Shown here: positions 1-8,034 of the stretch, piece after piece
Layout: each line of letters starts with the position of its first letter
How positions within the stretch are numbered: position 1 is the first letter of the stretch
NCBI RefSeq assembly: GCF_001953885.1
Contig: NZ_MQUS01000008.1
Span: forward strand, 223,308 to 287,307
Length of the DNA stretch: 64,000 nt
From: Streptomyces sp. IMTB 2501
GTDB taxonomy: Bacteria; Actinomycetota; Actinomycetes; Streptomycetales; Streptomycetaceae
Reading direction: 5' to 3'
The notes under the pieces: generated by a model
Seen by the model: the letters and a program-made list of their open reading frames with translations, nothing else
The model's database searches: none
What the model was told of the DNA's origin: nothing
Program-made: the position numbers and the translations under genes

Positions 1-5
1 TCGGC

Positions 6-797
6 CTAGCAGCTCGGGATCGAGCCCTTGCCCTTCTCCAGGGCCACCAGGGAGCTCACCGCGCCCTTCAGCGTGGTGACCGGGATCAGCCGGAGGCCCT
101 TGGGCAGGTCCGCCTTGGCGTCGGCGCACTCGTCCTGCGGCACCAGGAAGACGGTCGCCCCGTCCCGCCGGGCGGCCTGCGTCTTCAGGGCCACGCCGCC
201 GACCGCGCCGACCTTGCCGTCCGCGTCGATCGTGCCCGTACCGGCGACGGCGCGGCCGCCGGTGAGGTCGCCGCCGCTGCCGTCGCCGTGCAGCTTGTCG
301 ATGATCCCCAGGGTGAACAGCAGACCCGCGCTCGGCCCGCCCACGTCGGCGAGCTTCAGCGTGACCTTGACCTTGTCGGAGCTCAGCCCGAGGTACTTCA
401 GCGCGGCCTGGGTCGCGGCGTCCTGGGACTGCCGCATCTGCGCCACGTTGTGCTGCTCGATCTCCTTGACGGTGTCGCCGCTCGGGTAGACGGCGTCGTG
501 CGGCATGACGGCCCGGTCGGTGCGGAACCAGTTGTGGACCACGTCAACGAAGGTCACCCTGGTGTCCGGACCGGTCGCCACGATCGTGACCATCCGCAGC
601 TGACCGCTGGTACTGCGCGCGGTCGCACCGGAGACGGTGATCACCTGGGTGCCCTTGTTCGCGCCGAGCACGTTCGCCGTCATCCCGGGCTGGGCCACCG
701 CGAACGGCAGCGGCGCGAACGCCGCCGTGGCCAGCAGGGCCACGACGGGCAGAGCGCAGACGGCTACGGCCTGGGAACGCGTGAGACGAGAGAGCAC
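6..797 (-). CDS. Secreted/membrane Lon-like (S16) serine protease
   Basis: 263-residue protein with one hydrophobic N-terminal segment (about residues 10-35) and a C-terminal Lon-type proteolytic domain. The GPSAGL motif places the nucleophile at Ser156 and the KTQAA region places the partner Lys at residue 205, so the Ser-Lys dyad looks intact. There is no AAA+ domain, and I see no clear PDZ domain, unlike the YlbL family, which has both PDZ and S16 parts. It probably acts outside the membrane on unknown substrates. Start is GTG at 795-797; a more upstream start cannot be excluded. It lies 32 bp after the enolase-family gene on the same strand and could be the distal gene of that unit. Family assignment is firm; the role is inferred. 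Confidence 0.85.
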   Translation of the reverse strand: MLSRLTRSQAVAVCALPVVALLATAAFAPLPFAVAQPGMTANVLGANKGTQVITVSGATARSTSGQLRMVTIVATGPDTRVTFVDVVHNWFRTDRAVMPHDAVYPSGDTVKEIEQHNVAQMRQSQDAATQAALKYLGLSSDKVKVTLKLADVGGPSAGLLFTLGIIDKLHGDGSGGDLTGGRAVAGTGTIDADGKVGAVGGVALKTQAARRDGATVFLVPQDECADAKADLPKGLRLIPVTTLKGAVSSLVALEKGKGSIPSC

Positions 798-829
798 GAC
801 ATCAATCTAACGTGACCACTGCCCGTGCC

Positions 830-1939
830 TCAGGCCGCGTACAGGTCCCGTCGCTCCCGGGTGAACCGGCGCAGCGCGTCCGGAAGGGGCGCGATGCCGA
901 TTCCGGGGCCGGTCGGGACCGGTAGATGGCCGTCCACCAGGACGAACGGCTCGGTGATGTCCTCGGCGAAGTAGCGGGCGGAGGCGGAGGTGTCCCCCGG
1001 GAGGGTGCAGCCGGGCAGGGCAGCCAGGGCCAGATTGGGGGCCCGGCCGATGCCGGTCTCCAGCATGCCGCCGCACCACACCGGGACGCCGTGCGCGTGC
1101 GCCACGTCGTGGACCCGGCGGGCCTCCAGATAGCCGCCGACCCGGGCGGGCTTGACGTTCACCACCCGGCAGGCGTCCAGCGCGATCGCGGCGGCGGTGT
1201 CGCGGGCGTGATGCAGGGACTCGTCCAGGCAGACCGGCGTCCGCAGCCGCTGCTGGAGCCGGGCGTGGGCGTGCAGGTTGTTCTCCTCCAGCGGCTCCTC
1301 GATCAGCAGCAGCCCGAACTCGTCGAGTCGCCGCAGATGCTCGGCGTCCGCGAGCGTGTAGGCGGTGTTGGCGTCGACCTGGAGGGGGAGCGCATCGCCG
1401 AAGCGGTCGCGGACCGCCCGGACCGGGTCGACGTCCCATCCCGGTTCGATCTTGAGCTTGATCCGGACATACCCCTCGGCCAGGTAGCGCTCCACGTCGT
1501 CCAGCAGCTCCGGGACCGAGTCCTTGATGCCGACCGACACCCCGGCCGGCACCCGGTCCCGTACGGCGCCCAGACAGGTCGCGAGCGGCATGCCGTACGA
1601 CCGCAGCTCGGCGTCCAGCAGGGCCGTCTCCAGGGCCGCCTTCGCCAGCTCGTGACCCTTGATCCCCGCCAGCGCGGGCGCGAGCGCGGCCGTGGTGAGG
1701 TGCGGGAGGGCGGCCATGCGCGGGACCAGGAAGTCGCGCAGCACGATCTCGGCGCCGGCGACGAACTCCGAGCAGTACAGCGGCTCGGGGTCGGCGGCGA
1801 ACTCCGACCAGCCCTCGGCCGCGTCCGTGACGACGTGCAGCAGGAAGGTGTCCTTCGTCGTCATCGTCCCGAAGGACGTACGGAAGGGCGTGACCAGCGG
1901 GATCGCCACGTGCACGATCTCGACGCGCTCCAGCTTCAT
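830..1939 (-). CDS. menC: Enolase-superfamily N-acyl-amino-acid racemase / o-succinylbenzoate synthase (MenC family)
   Basis: 369 residues, full length for the OSBS/NSAR family. The barrel residues fall where they do in Amycolatopsis N-acylamino-acid racemase: KLK at 161-163, metal ligands Asp189 (VDAN), Glu214 (IEEP) and Asp239 (CLDES), and Lys263 (NVKP). It would epimerise N-succinyl (N-acyl) amino acids through a Mg-stabilised enolate. Databases usually call such genes menC, but Streptomyces make menaquinone by the futalosine route, which favours the racemase role. Its ATG overlaps the stop of the upstream GNAT gene by 4 bp, so the two are probably translated together. A PucR regulator and an M20 deacylase lie next door. 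Catalytic residues are seen in the sequence; substrate is inferred. Confidence 0.85.
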   Translation of the reverse strand: MKLERVEIVHVAIPLVTPFRTSFGTMTTKDTFLLHVVTDAAEGWSEFAADPEPLYCSEFVAGAEIVLRDFLVPRMAALPHLTTAALAPALAGIKGHELAKAALETALLDAELRSYGMPLATCLGAVRDRVPAGVSVGIKDSVPELLDDVERYLAEGYVRIKLKIEPGWDVDPVRAVRDRFGDALPLQVDANTAYTLADAEHLRRLDEFGLLLIEEPLEENNLHAHARLQQRLRTPVCLDESLHHARDTAAAIALDACRVVNVKPARVGGYLEARRVHDVAHAHGVPVWCGGMLETGIGRAPNLALAALPGCTLPGDTSASARYFAEDITEPFVLVDGHLPVPTGPGIGIAPLPDALRRFTRERRDLYAA

Positions 1940-2703
1940 GCCCCGGCCTCCTCAAGGGTGAGCGTGTACCAGCCGTCACGGGACATCCCGGTGGCCCGGA
2001 ACCCCTCCGCGAAGGCCGACGACAGCACCTCGCGCACGGCGTGCCGCCAGCGCAGCGCCGACGCGGGGTCCGCGGCGCGCAGCTTCACGATGTCCTCGGG
2101 CACCCGGCACCAGAGGTACCGGCCGTCCCGGCGGGCCAGGGGACCGCCGTCGGGAGCGGTGGCCGTGACCGGTCCCCGCGGTTCCCCGTCGTACGGCGGG
2201 GTCGGCGCGTCCGCCTCCCCGGTCGCACCCAGCTCCCAGGTCACCGTCAGCCGGTCGCTCTCGTCGCCGTCGTTCACGCCGTCGGTCATGGGGCCGTAGA
2301 AGTCGACCAGGTACTCCGTGCCGGTGGCGCCCAGCTTGGCCAGGTTGAAGCGGGCGTTGCGGCCGACCAGCGGGTCGAACGTCCAGCGCATGGTGCGGGC
2401 GCCCAGGCCGACGGCCCAGTCCCGCTGGGCCAGCTTCACGGCGTGCCCGAGTCCCCGCTCGGCGGCGGCGACCAGCGAGTACGTGCCGTGGTCGGCGCCG
2501 AGCACCGCGACGGACGCCCCCGCGAGCCGCTGTCCGTCGAACGCCGCGTGGACCGCGCCGCCGGAGTGCACCAGGCTGTGCAGGACCTCGGCCGGATAGG
2601 GCGGGGCGGTGCGGGGCGTCTGCCAGACGTCGCTGAAGTAGTCGGCCACGGCCGCGAGGGAGGCGACGTCGTGGACGGTACGGATGGTGACTCCTGCTGT
2701 CAT
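1936..2703 (-). CDS. GNAT-family N-acyltransferase, candidate amino-acid N-succinyltransferase
   Basis: 255-residue protein resembling the COG3375-type GNAT proteins that accompany N-acylamino-acid racemases. The central stretch around WTFDPLVGRNARFNLAKLG and the following FYGPMTDGVNDGDESDRL is typical of that group. In Geobacillus such an enzyme succinylates D-amino acids before racemisation. ATG at 2701-2703 is chosen because the family sequence begins there; an in-frame upstream start at 2778 would run into the divergent PucR promoter. The gene is first in a two-gene unit with the racemase (ATGA overlap). Acyl donor and acceptor cannot be read from sequence. Confidence 0.75.
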   Translation of the reverse strand: MTAGVTIRTVHDVASLAAVADYFSDVWQTPRTAPPYPAEVLHSLVHSGGAVHAAFDGQRLAGASVAVLGADHGTYSLVAAAERGLGHAVKLAQRDWAVGLGARTMRWTFDPLVGRNARFNLAKLGATGTEYLVDFYGPMTDGVNDGDESDRLTVTWELGATGEADAPTPPYDGEPRGPVTATAPDGGPLARRDGRYLWCRVPEDIVKLRAADPASALRWRHAVREVLSSAFAEGFRATGMSRDGWYTLTLEEAGA

Positions 2704-2804
2704 GGCACGAGTGTCGAAGGAGCGGGGCCCGGGTGTGTTGTGCGAGCGGCCAAGACATGCGTACGTTCGTTTCACCATCCGCCAACAGCCTGCTGGGGAC
2801 CCTC

Positions 2805-4358
2805 ATGGACGCCTGCACCCTCGGTGACCTCCTGGACGTCGTCGGCGGCCCCGCCCTGCGCCTGCACACGGCCCCCGCCGGGCAGGCCGTACCGGTCACC
2901 GAGGCGGTCCTGTACGACGGTCATGTCCCGCTCCCCCGGCTGCCCGGCGCGCTCCTGCTGGCGGTCGGCGTGCGGGCGGCCCAGGCCGGGCCGCTGCTGC
3001 GGGCGGCGGGCGAGGCCGGGCTGACCGGGGTGGTGGTGCGGGGTGCGGACGGACCGGTCGCGGAGGCGGAGGCGCACGGCGTGGCCCTGCTGTCCGTCGC
3101 CGAGGACGCCGCCTGGCACCAGGTGCATCTGCTGCTGGCCTCGGCCATCGCCGCCCGGCCCACCGGGGCGGCCCCCGACAGCGGGCTCGGCGACCTGTTC
3201 GCGCTGGCCGACGCGATCGCCACGGCGACCGGCGGGGCCACCGCCATCGAGGACCCCCGGCAGCGGATCCTCGCCTACTCGACCGTCCACGGGCAGCCGG
3301 TGGACGAGGACCGCCGGCAGGGCATCCTCGGCCGGCAGGTGCCGGCCAGCGCGGAGAACACCGAGCAGTACCGGCGGCTGTTCGCCGCCGACCGCCCGAT
3401 CGGGCTGCCCGCACTGTCCGCCGGTGACCTGCCCCGCCTCGCGATGCCGGTACGGGCCGGCGGGGAGACGCTCGGCTCGGTGTGGGTGATCGACGGCGGC
3501 TCGCTCGCCCCGGACGCCGAGGACACCCTCGCCCAGGGCGCCTCCACGGCCGCCCTGCTCCTGCTGCGGGCCCGCGCTGCCCGGGAGCTGGCCCGGCACC
3601 AGGGCGGCGAACTGCTGCGCCGCCTGCTGGACGGCACGGCGGCGGACGCGGCAACGGCCGCCGGGCGACTGGGAGTTGCCGGGCCCGCCCGGGTGGCGGC
3701 CTTCGTGCTGGACTCAGCGGCGAGCGTCCCCGACACCGAGCGCACGGCGCTGCGTCTGCTGGACGTCGTACGGCTGCAGTGCGAGGCCCGCTACGGGCGG
3801 CACGCGGGCGTGCTGGTGGACGGGGTGGTGTACGCGGTGCTGCCCGGCCCCGGGGAACGGCATCGCACGCTCGCCGAGGACATCGTGGCGCGGGCCGGGC
3901 AGGCGCTGCGGGTGCCGGTGCGGGCGGCGCTCGGCGAGGTCGTGCCGGACGCGGCGGAGCTCGCGGACTCACGGGCGGACGCGGACCTGGTGCTGCGGGT
4001 GCTGGACGCGGAGCTGCCGGTGGCCACGGTGGACGAGGTGCGGGCGCGCGTCACCCTGCTTCGGCTGTCCGAAGTGATGGGCGAGCGGCGGGAGTTGAGC
4101 GCGGGCGCCTGGCGGCGGGTACTCGCGTACGACGCCGGGAACGGCACGGAATACGCGCGCACGCTCGTCTCCTGGTTCGACGCGGGCTGCGACATGGCGG
4201 GCGCGGCGAAACTCCTCGCCGTACACCCCAACACCTGCCGCTACCGGCTCAGGCAGCTCCAGCAGCACGCCGGGGTCGATCTGGACGACCCCGACGAACG
4301 GCTGGTGCTGTGGCTGCAGTTGCGGGCGCTGGCCGGTCTCAGCTCAGCCACGCCCTGA
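2805..4358 (+). CDS. PucR-family transcriptional regulator
   Basis: 517 residues. An N-terminal purine-catabolism (PucR) domain begins LGDLLDVVGGPALRL; a middle GGDEF-like/GAF-like region follows, and the C-terminus is the PucR helix-turn-helix (about residues 455-505, WFDAGCDMAGAAKLLAVHPNT then YRLRQLQ). Such proteins are ligand-responsive activators. ATG 2805 has GGGGAC five bases upstream; an in-frame ATG at 2757 is the alternative. It is divergent from the GNAT/racemase unit and convergent with the M20 gene, which it overlaps by 20 bp at the 3' ends. The position suggests it controls the flanking N-acyl-amino-acid genes. Family is clear; targets are inferred. Confidence 0.85.
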   Translation: MDACTLGDLLDVVGGPALRLHTAPAGQAVPVTEAVLYDGHVPLPRLPGALLLAVGVRAAQAGPLLRAAGEAGLTGVVVRGADGPVAEAEAHGVALLSVAEDAAWHQVHLLLASAIAARPTGAAPDSGLGDLFALADAIATATGGATAIEDPRQRILAYSTVHGQPVDEDRRQGILGRQVPASAENTEQYRRLFAADRPIGLPALSAGDLPRLAMPVRAGGETLGSVWVIDGGSLAPDAEDTLAQGASTAALLLLRARAARELARHQGGELLRRLLDGTAADAATAAGRLGVAGPARVAAFVLDSAASVPDTERTALRLLDVVRLQCEARYGRHAGVLVDGVVYAVLPGPGERHRTLAEDIVARAGQALRVPVRAALGEVVPDAAELADSRADADLVLRVLDAELPVATVDEVRARVTLLRLSEVMGERRELSAGAWRRVLAYDAGNGTEYARTLVSWFDAGCDMAGAAKLLAVHPNTCRYRLRQLQQHAGVDLDDPDERLVLWLQLRALAGLSSATP

Positions 4359-5409
4359 GCCCGGCCTCACACCGCTCCAGGTGCGCGACGGGGACGTACT
4401 CCCCCGCCGTGTGGGCGAGGGACGGGTCCCCCGGGCCGTAGTTGAGCGCGGGCACGCCCAGCGCCGCGAACCGGGCGACATCCGTCCAGCCGAGCTTGGG
4501 CCGTGGCTCGGCCCCGAGCGCGGCGACGAGTCCGCCGACCCGGTCGAGGTGGGGCAGTGCCCCGGCGACGGCTTCGGTGACGCGGACCTCGTACTCCGGG
4601 AAGAGGGCGCGTACGTACGCCTCCGCCTCCTCGGGTGAACGACTCGGCGCGAAGCGGCAGTTGACGGTGACGACGCACTCGTCGGGTACGACGTTCCCGG
4701 CGACCCCGGCCCGTACGGCGACGGCGCCCAGCCCCTCCCGGTACTCCAGCCCGTCGACCACGACCCGCTCCGCCCGGTGTTCGTCGAGCCGCCGCAGAAC
4801 CTCACCGGCCTTGTGGGCGGCGTTGACGCCCTGCCAGGCGCGGGCGGTGTGGGCGCGGGCGCCCTCGACCACGATGTCGGCGGTGAGGATGCCCTGGCAG
4901 CCGGCCTCCACGCCCGCGTCGGAGGGCTCCATGAGGATGGCCAGCCCGGCATCGGCGAGCAGGTCGGGCCGCTCGGCGCCGATGCGGCCGAGCCCGTTCC
5001 GGACCCCGTCGACCTCCTCGCACTCGTAGAAGACGTAGGTGAGGTCGCGGACGGGCGCGGGCACGGTCGCGGCCAGCCGCAGCGCCACGGCGACCCCGCC
5101 CTTCATGTCACAGGCGCCGAGCCCGTGCACCCGGCCGTCGGCGAGCCGCGACGGGAGGTTCCCGGCGGCCGGCACGGTGTCCAGGTGCCCGGCGATCAGG
5201 GCGCGTTCGGAGCGGCCCAGCCCGGTGCGGGCGACGACGGAGTTGCCGACCCGCTCGACGCCGAGGTGGGGCAGGCCGCGCAGGGCGGTGTCGACGGCGT
5301 CCGCGATGACGTCCTCCCGCCCGCTCTCGGAGGGCAGGTCGACGAGGGCGCGGGTGAGGGTGACGACGTCGGCGGTGAGGTCGAGTGCGGGGATGCCGGG
5401 GGCGGTCAT
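4339..5409 (-). CDS. M20-family metallo-deacylase (DapE/ArgE-like), candidate N-succinyl-amino-acid desuccinylase
   Basis: 356 residues. The M20 metal and catalytic landmarks are present: AGHLDTVP (first His/Asp), GACDMKGG (bridging Asp), YECEEVDG (general-base Glu/Glu), a Glu in the MEPSDA region, and a C-terminal LAHTAGEYV His. The LGWTDVARFAALGVPALNYGPGDP segment is close to actinobacterial DapE. Next to a GNAT transferase and an N-acyl racemase it would remove the acyl group from the L-product, ending a D-to-L amino-acid conversion. A lysine/DAP-pathway DapE role is the alternative. The ATG overlaps the permease stop (ATGA), so it follows the permease in one operon. Its 3' end overlaps the convergent pucR gene by 20 bp. 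Confidence 0.8.
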   Translation of the reverse strand: MTAPGIPALDLTADVVTLTRALVDLPSESGREDVIADAVDTALRGLPHLGVERVGNSVVARTGLGRSERALIAGHLDTVPAAGNLPSRLADGRVHGLGACDMKGGVAVALRLAATVPAPVRDLTYVFYECEEVDGVRNGLGRIGAERPDLLADAGLAILMEPSDAGVEAGCQGILTADIVVEGARAHTARAWQGVNAAHKAGEVLRRLDEHRAERVVVDGLEYREGLGAVAVRAGVAGNVVPDECVVTVNCRFAPSRSPEEAEAYVRALFPEYEVRVTEAVAGALPHLDRVGGLVAALGAEPRPKLGWTDVARFAALGVPALNYGPGDPSLAHTAGEYVPVAHLERCEAGLRAWLS

Positions 5410-6869
5410 GCGGAGTCTTCCTGGAGTGCGGGGTCTTGCTGGAGTGCCAGGTCTTCCCGGCGGCTGTCGAGCCCGTTGAGCTTGGAGTGCCGGATGCCGT
5501 AGAGGCCGTAGACGACGAGCCCGGCCGCCAGCCACGCGCCGAACGCGATCCAGGTGTCGCCGCCCAGGCTGCCCAGCATGTAGACGCAGAAGCCGACGCC
5601 GAGGAGCGGTGTGACGGGCGAGAACGGCACCCGGAAGGAGCGCGGGGTGTCGGGGCTGCGCCGGCGCAGCAGTACGACCGCCAGGTTGACCAGCATGAAC
5701 GCGAACAGCGTGCCGATGCTGGTGGCGTCGGCGAGTCTGCCGAGCGGCACCAGGGCGGCGAGGACCGCGATGAAGCCGGACACGATCACCGTGTTGGCAC
5801 GGGGCACGCCGGTACGGGGATGCACCTTGGCGAACAGCGGCGGTACGAGCCCGTCCCGGGCCATCGCGAAGAGGATGCGGATCTGCCCGTACTGCACGGT
5901 GAGCACCACGCTGGTGGTGGCGACGACCGCGCCGACGGACAGCAGGATCGGCCACAGACTCCCGCCCCCGACGGACCGCACGAGCACCTCACTGAGCGTG
6001 GCCTCGGTGCCCGCGAACTGCTTCCACGGCATGGCGCCGAGCGCGGCGACCGCGACGAGGACGTACAGCGCGGTGACGAGGACAAGGGACAGGATGATGG
6101 CGCGCGGCAGGTCTCGCTGCGGATTCCGGGCCTCCTCCCCCGCGGTGGAGGCGGCGTCGAAGCCGATGTAGGAGAAGAAGAGGGAGGCCGCTCCGGCACT
6201 CATGCCCGCGGCGCCGAGCGGGAAGAGGGGGTGGAAGTTCCCGGCCCGGAAGGCGGTGAAGGCGACGGCACAGAAGAGGACGAGGGCCGCGATCTTGACG
6301 CCCACCATGATCGTGTTGGCGACGGCGCTCTCCCTGGCGCCGCGCAGCAGGACGACCATGGCGAGTACGACGATGAGGGCGGCGGGGATGTTGAGGGTGC
6401 CTCCGGCGCCGGGCGGCGCGCTGAGCGACTCGGGGAGAGTCACCCCGAAGGTGAGGTCGAGCAGCTCATTGACGTACTGCCCCCAGCCGACGGCGACGGC
6501 GGCCACGGACACCCCGTACTCCAGGATCAGACACCACCCGCACACCCAGGCGACCAGCTCGCCGAGGGTGGCGTAGGTATAGCTGTAGGAGGATCCCGAG
6601 CCGGGGATCATGCCGGCCAGTTCGGCGTACGACAGCGCCGAGAACAGGGCGGTGACGCCGGCCAGGACGAAGGAGACGACGACGGCTGGGCCCGCCTCCG
6701 GCACGGCCTGGCCGAGCACCACGAAGATTCCGGTGCCGAGCGTTGCGCCCACGCTGAGCAGGGTGAGCTGGGCTACGCCCATGGTCCGCCTCAGCGGGCT
6801 ACCGCCTGCTTCGCCGACCAGTGTGTCCACGGTTTGCCGCCGGGTGAGCCGACGTCTTGTAGCTTCCAC
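5406..6869 (-). CDS. APC-superfamily amino-acid permease (CAT-like)
   Basis: 487-residue integral membrane protein of about 12 or more helices. It has the APC helix-1 signature GATLGTGIFVVLGQA, SYAELAGMIPGSGSSYSYTY in helix 3, and FFSYIGFDAASTAGEEARNPQRDLP as in cationic amino-acid transporters. I place the start at GTG 6867-6869: it has GGAGGG nine bases upstream. A second in-frame GTG is at 6828-6830. It is cotranscribed with the M20 deacylase (4-bp overlap) and would bring amino acids to the acyltransferase/racemase/deacylase set. Specificity is unknown. Confidence 0.85.
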   Translation of the reverse strand: MEATRRRLTRRQTVDTLVGEAGGSPLRRTMGVAQLTLLSVGATLGTGIFVVLGQAVPEAGPAVVVSFVLAGVTALFSALSYAELAGMIPGSGSSYSYTYATLGELVAWVCGWCLILEYGVSVAAVAVGWGQYVNELLDLTFGVTLPESLSAPPGAGGTLNIPAALIVVLAMVVLLRGARESAVANTIMVGVKIAALVLFCAVAFTAFRAGNFHPLFPLGAAGMSAGAASLFFSYIGFDAASTAGEEARNPQRDLPRAIILSLVLVTALYVLVAVAALGAMPWKQFAGTEATLSEVLVRSVGGGSLWPILLSVGAVVATTSVVLTVQYGQIRILFAMARDGLVPPLFAKVHPRTGVPRANTVIVSGFIAVLAALVPLGRLADATSIGTLFAFMLVNLAVVLLRRRSPDTPRSFRVPFSPVTPLLGVGFCVYMLGSLGGDTWIAFGAWLAAGLVVYGLYGIRHSKLNGLDSRREDLALQQDPALQEDSA

Positions 6870-6944
6870 CGCACTGTTCCCTCCGCCTTGGGGCTGTTTG
6901 GCCCCTGATGATGCGGAGGTATGGGTGCGGTCGGGTGAGCGGAT

Positions 6945-6974
6945 CGGCCAAAGGTGCGGGTTGGATCTTGGCCG
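6945..6974. promoter_or_regulatory. Inverted repeat upstream of the permease
   Basis: CGGCCAA at 6945-6951 and TTGGCCG at 6968-6974 form a 7-bp perfect dyad with a 16-base centre, 76 bp upstream of the permease start. It could be an operator for PucR or the nearby IclR protein. The arms are short for a GC-rich genome, so this is weak evidence. Confidence 0.25.
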
Positions 6975-7096
6975 GATGAGCAAAGAGGTGGCGAAGGGCA
7001 TCGCCGAGTGCGGGTGGGTGGGGGCTGGTCGCGCCCACGCGGCGGAGCCGCGAGTCCGACACGGCCCCGCACCCCTTGGGGAGTGACTACAACGCG

Positions 7097-7747
7097 TCAG
7101 CGCAGGGCGTCGGCGACCTCTCGGGCCGCTTCGACGACCCGCGGCCCCACCCGCTCCGGTACGGAGTCCGCCAGCATCACCACGCCCACGCTGCCCTCGA
7201 CCCCCGTGACCCCGACCAACGGCGCCGCCGCCCCGCTCGCCCCGGCCTCCAGTTCCCCGTGCGTGAGGGTGTACCCGGGCCCCTCGGCCGGCGACTGCCG
7301 AGCGGCCAGGATGGCCCGGCCCGCGGCCCCCCGGTCCAGCGGATGCCGGAACCCGGCCCGGTACGCCACGTGATAGTCGGTCCACGTCGGCTCGACCACG
7401 GCGACGGCCAGCGCCTCCGTCCCGTCCACCAACGTCAGATGCGCCGTCGCGCCTATGTCCTCGGCGAGCGACCTGAGCGCCGGCAACGCGGCCTCCCGCA
7501 CCAGCGGATGCACCTGCCGCCCGAGCCGCAGCACCCCGAGCCCGACCCGGGCTCGTCCGCCCAAGTCACGCCGTACGAGCGCGTGTTGCTCCAACGTGGC
7601 GAGCAACCGGTACACAACGGTACGGTTCACGCCCAGCTTCGTGGACAGCTCGGTGACGGTCAGCCCGTGGTCGGTGTCGGCCAGCAGCTTGAGGACGCGC
7701 AGTCCCCGGTCGAGCGTCTGAGAGGTCTCCGCGGTCACGACGCCCAC
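7097..7747 (-). CDS. IclR-family transcriptional regulator
   Basis: 216 residues. The N-terminal winged helix reads QTLDRGLRVLKLL then LTVTELSTKLGVNRTVVYRLLATLEQHALV, the classic IclR DNA-binding domain. The C-terminal effector domain carries the AYRAGFRHPLDRGAAGRAILA segment. It is slightly shorter than the usual 240-260 residues. Start ATG 7745-7747; a GTG three codons in is possible. It stands alone on the minus strand, upstream of the permease/M20 unit, with about 290 bases separating it from the next gene. It may respond to an amino-acid-derived ligand, but target and effector are not readable from the sequence. Confidence 0.85.
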   Translation of the reverse strand: MGVVTAETSQTLDRGLRVLKLLADTDHGLTVTELSTKLGVNRTVVYRLLATLEQHALVRRDLGGRARVGLGVLRLGRQVHPLVREAALPALRSLAEDIGATAHLTLVDGTEALAVAVVEPTWTDYHVAYRAGFRHPLDRGAAGRAILAARQSPAEGPGYTLTHGELEAGASGAAAPLVGVTGVEGSVGVVMLADSVPERVGPRVVEAAREVADALR

Positions 7748-8034
7748 TCCTTTGGTGGTGAGGTCGGCGAACCCCTGAGCGGCGAATGCGTCACCGAGTC
7801 CCGTCGGCGACGCGCTTCAGAGGCCGCCGATCGGCAGGTCGGCCCGGCGGCTCCGGGCCAAGTCGCTTCACGGCTGCGCTCCGCGGCGGCGCTGCCACGG
7901 GGCGTGTGCGTAGCGGGACAGTAGCGAAGCAGGTTCGCTGAGCGGAAGTCTCCGTCCAGAATCCGGGCAGGACCAGATCCGGCCTGCTGTGATTCGTCCG
8001 GGTACGCACATGCCCCAGGAACCTGCACGCCGGT
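7748..8034. other. Intergenic gap, no gene seen
   Basis: 287 bases between the IclR start and the helicase stop. Only poor-quality open frames occur here, and I see no strong hairpin or RNA gene. It presumably holds the IclR promoter and the end of the helicase transcript. Confidence 0.5.
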
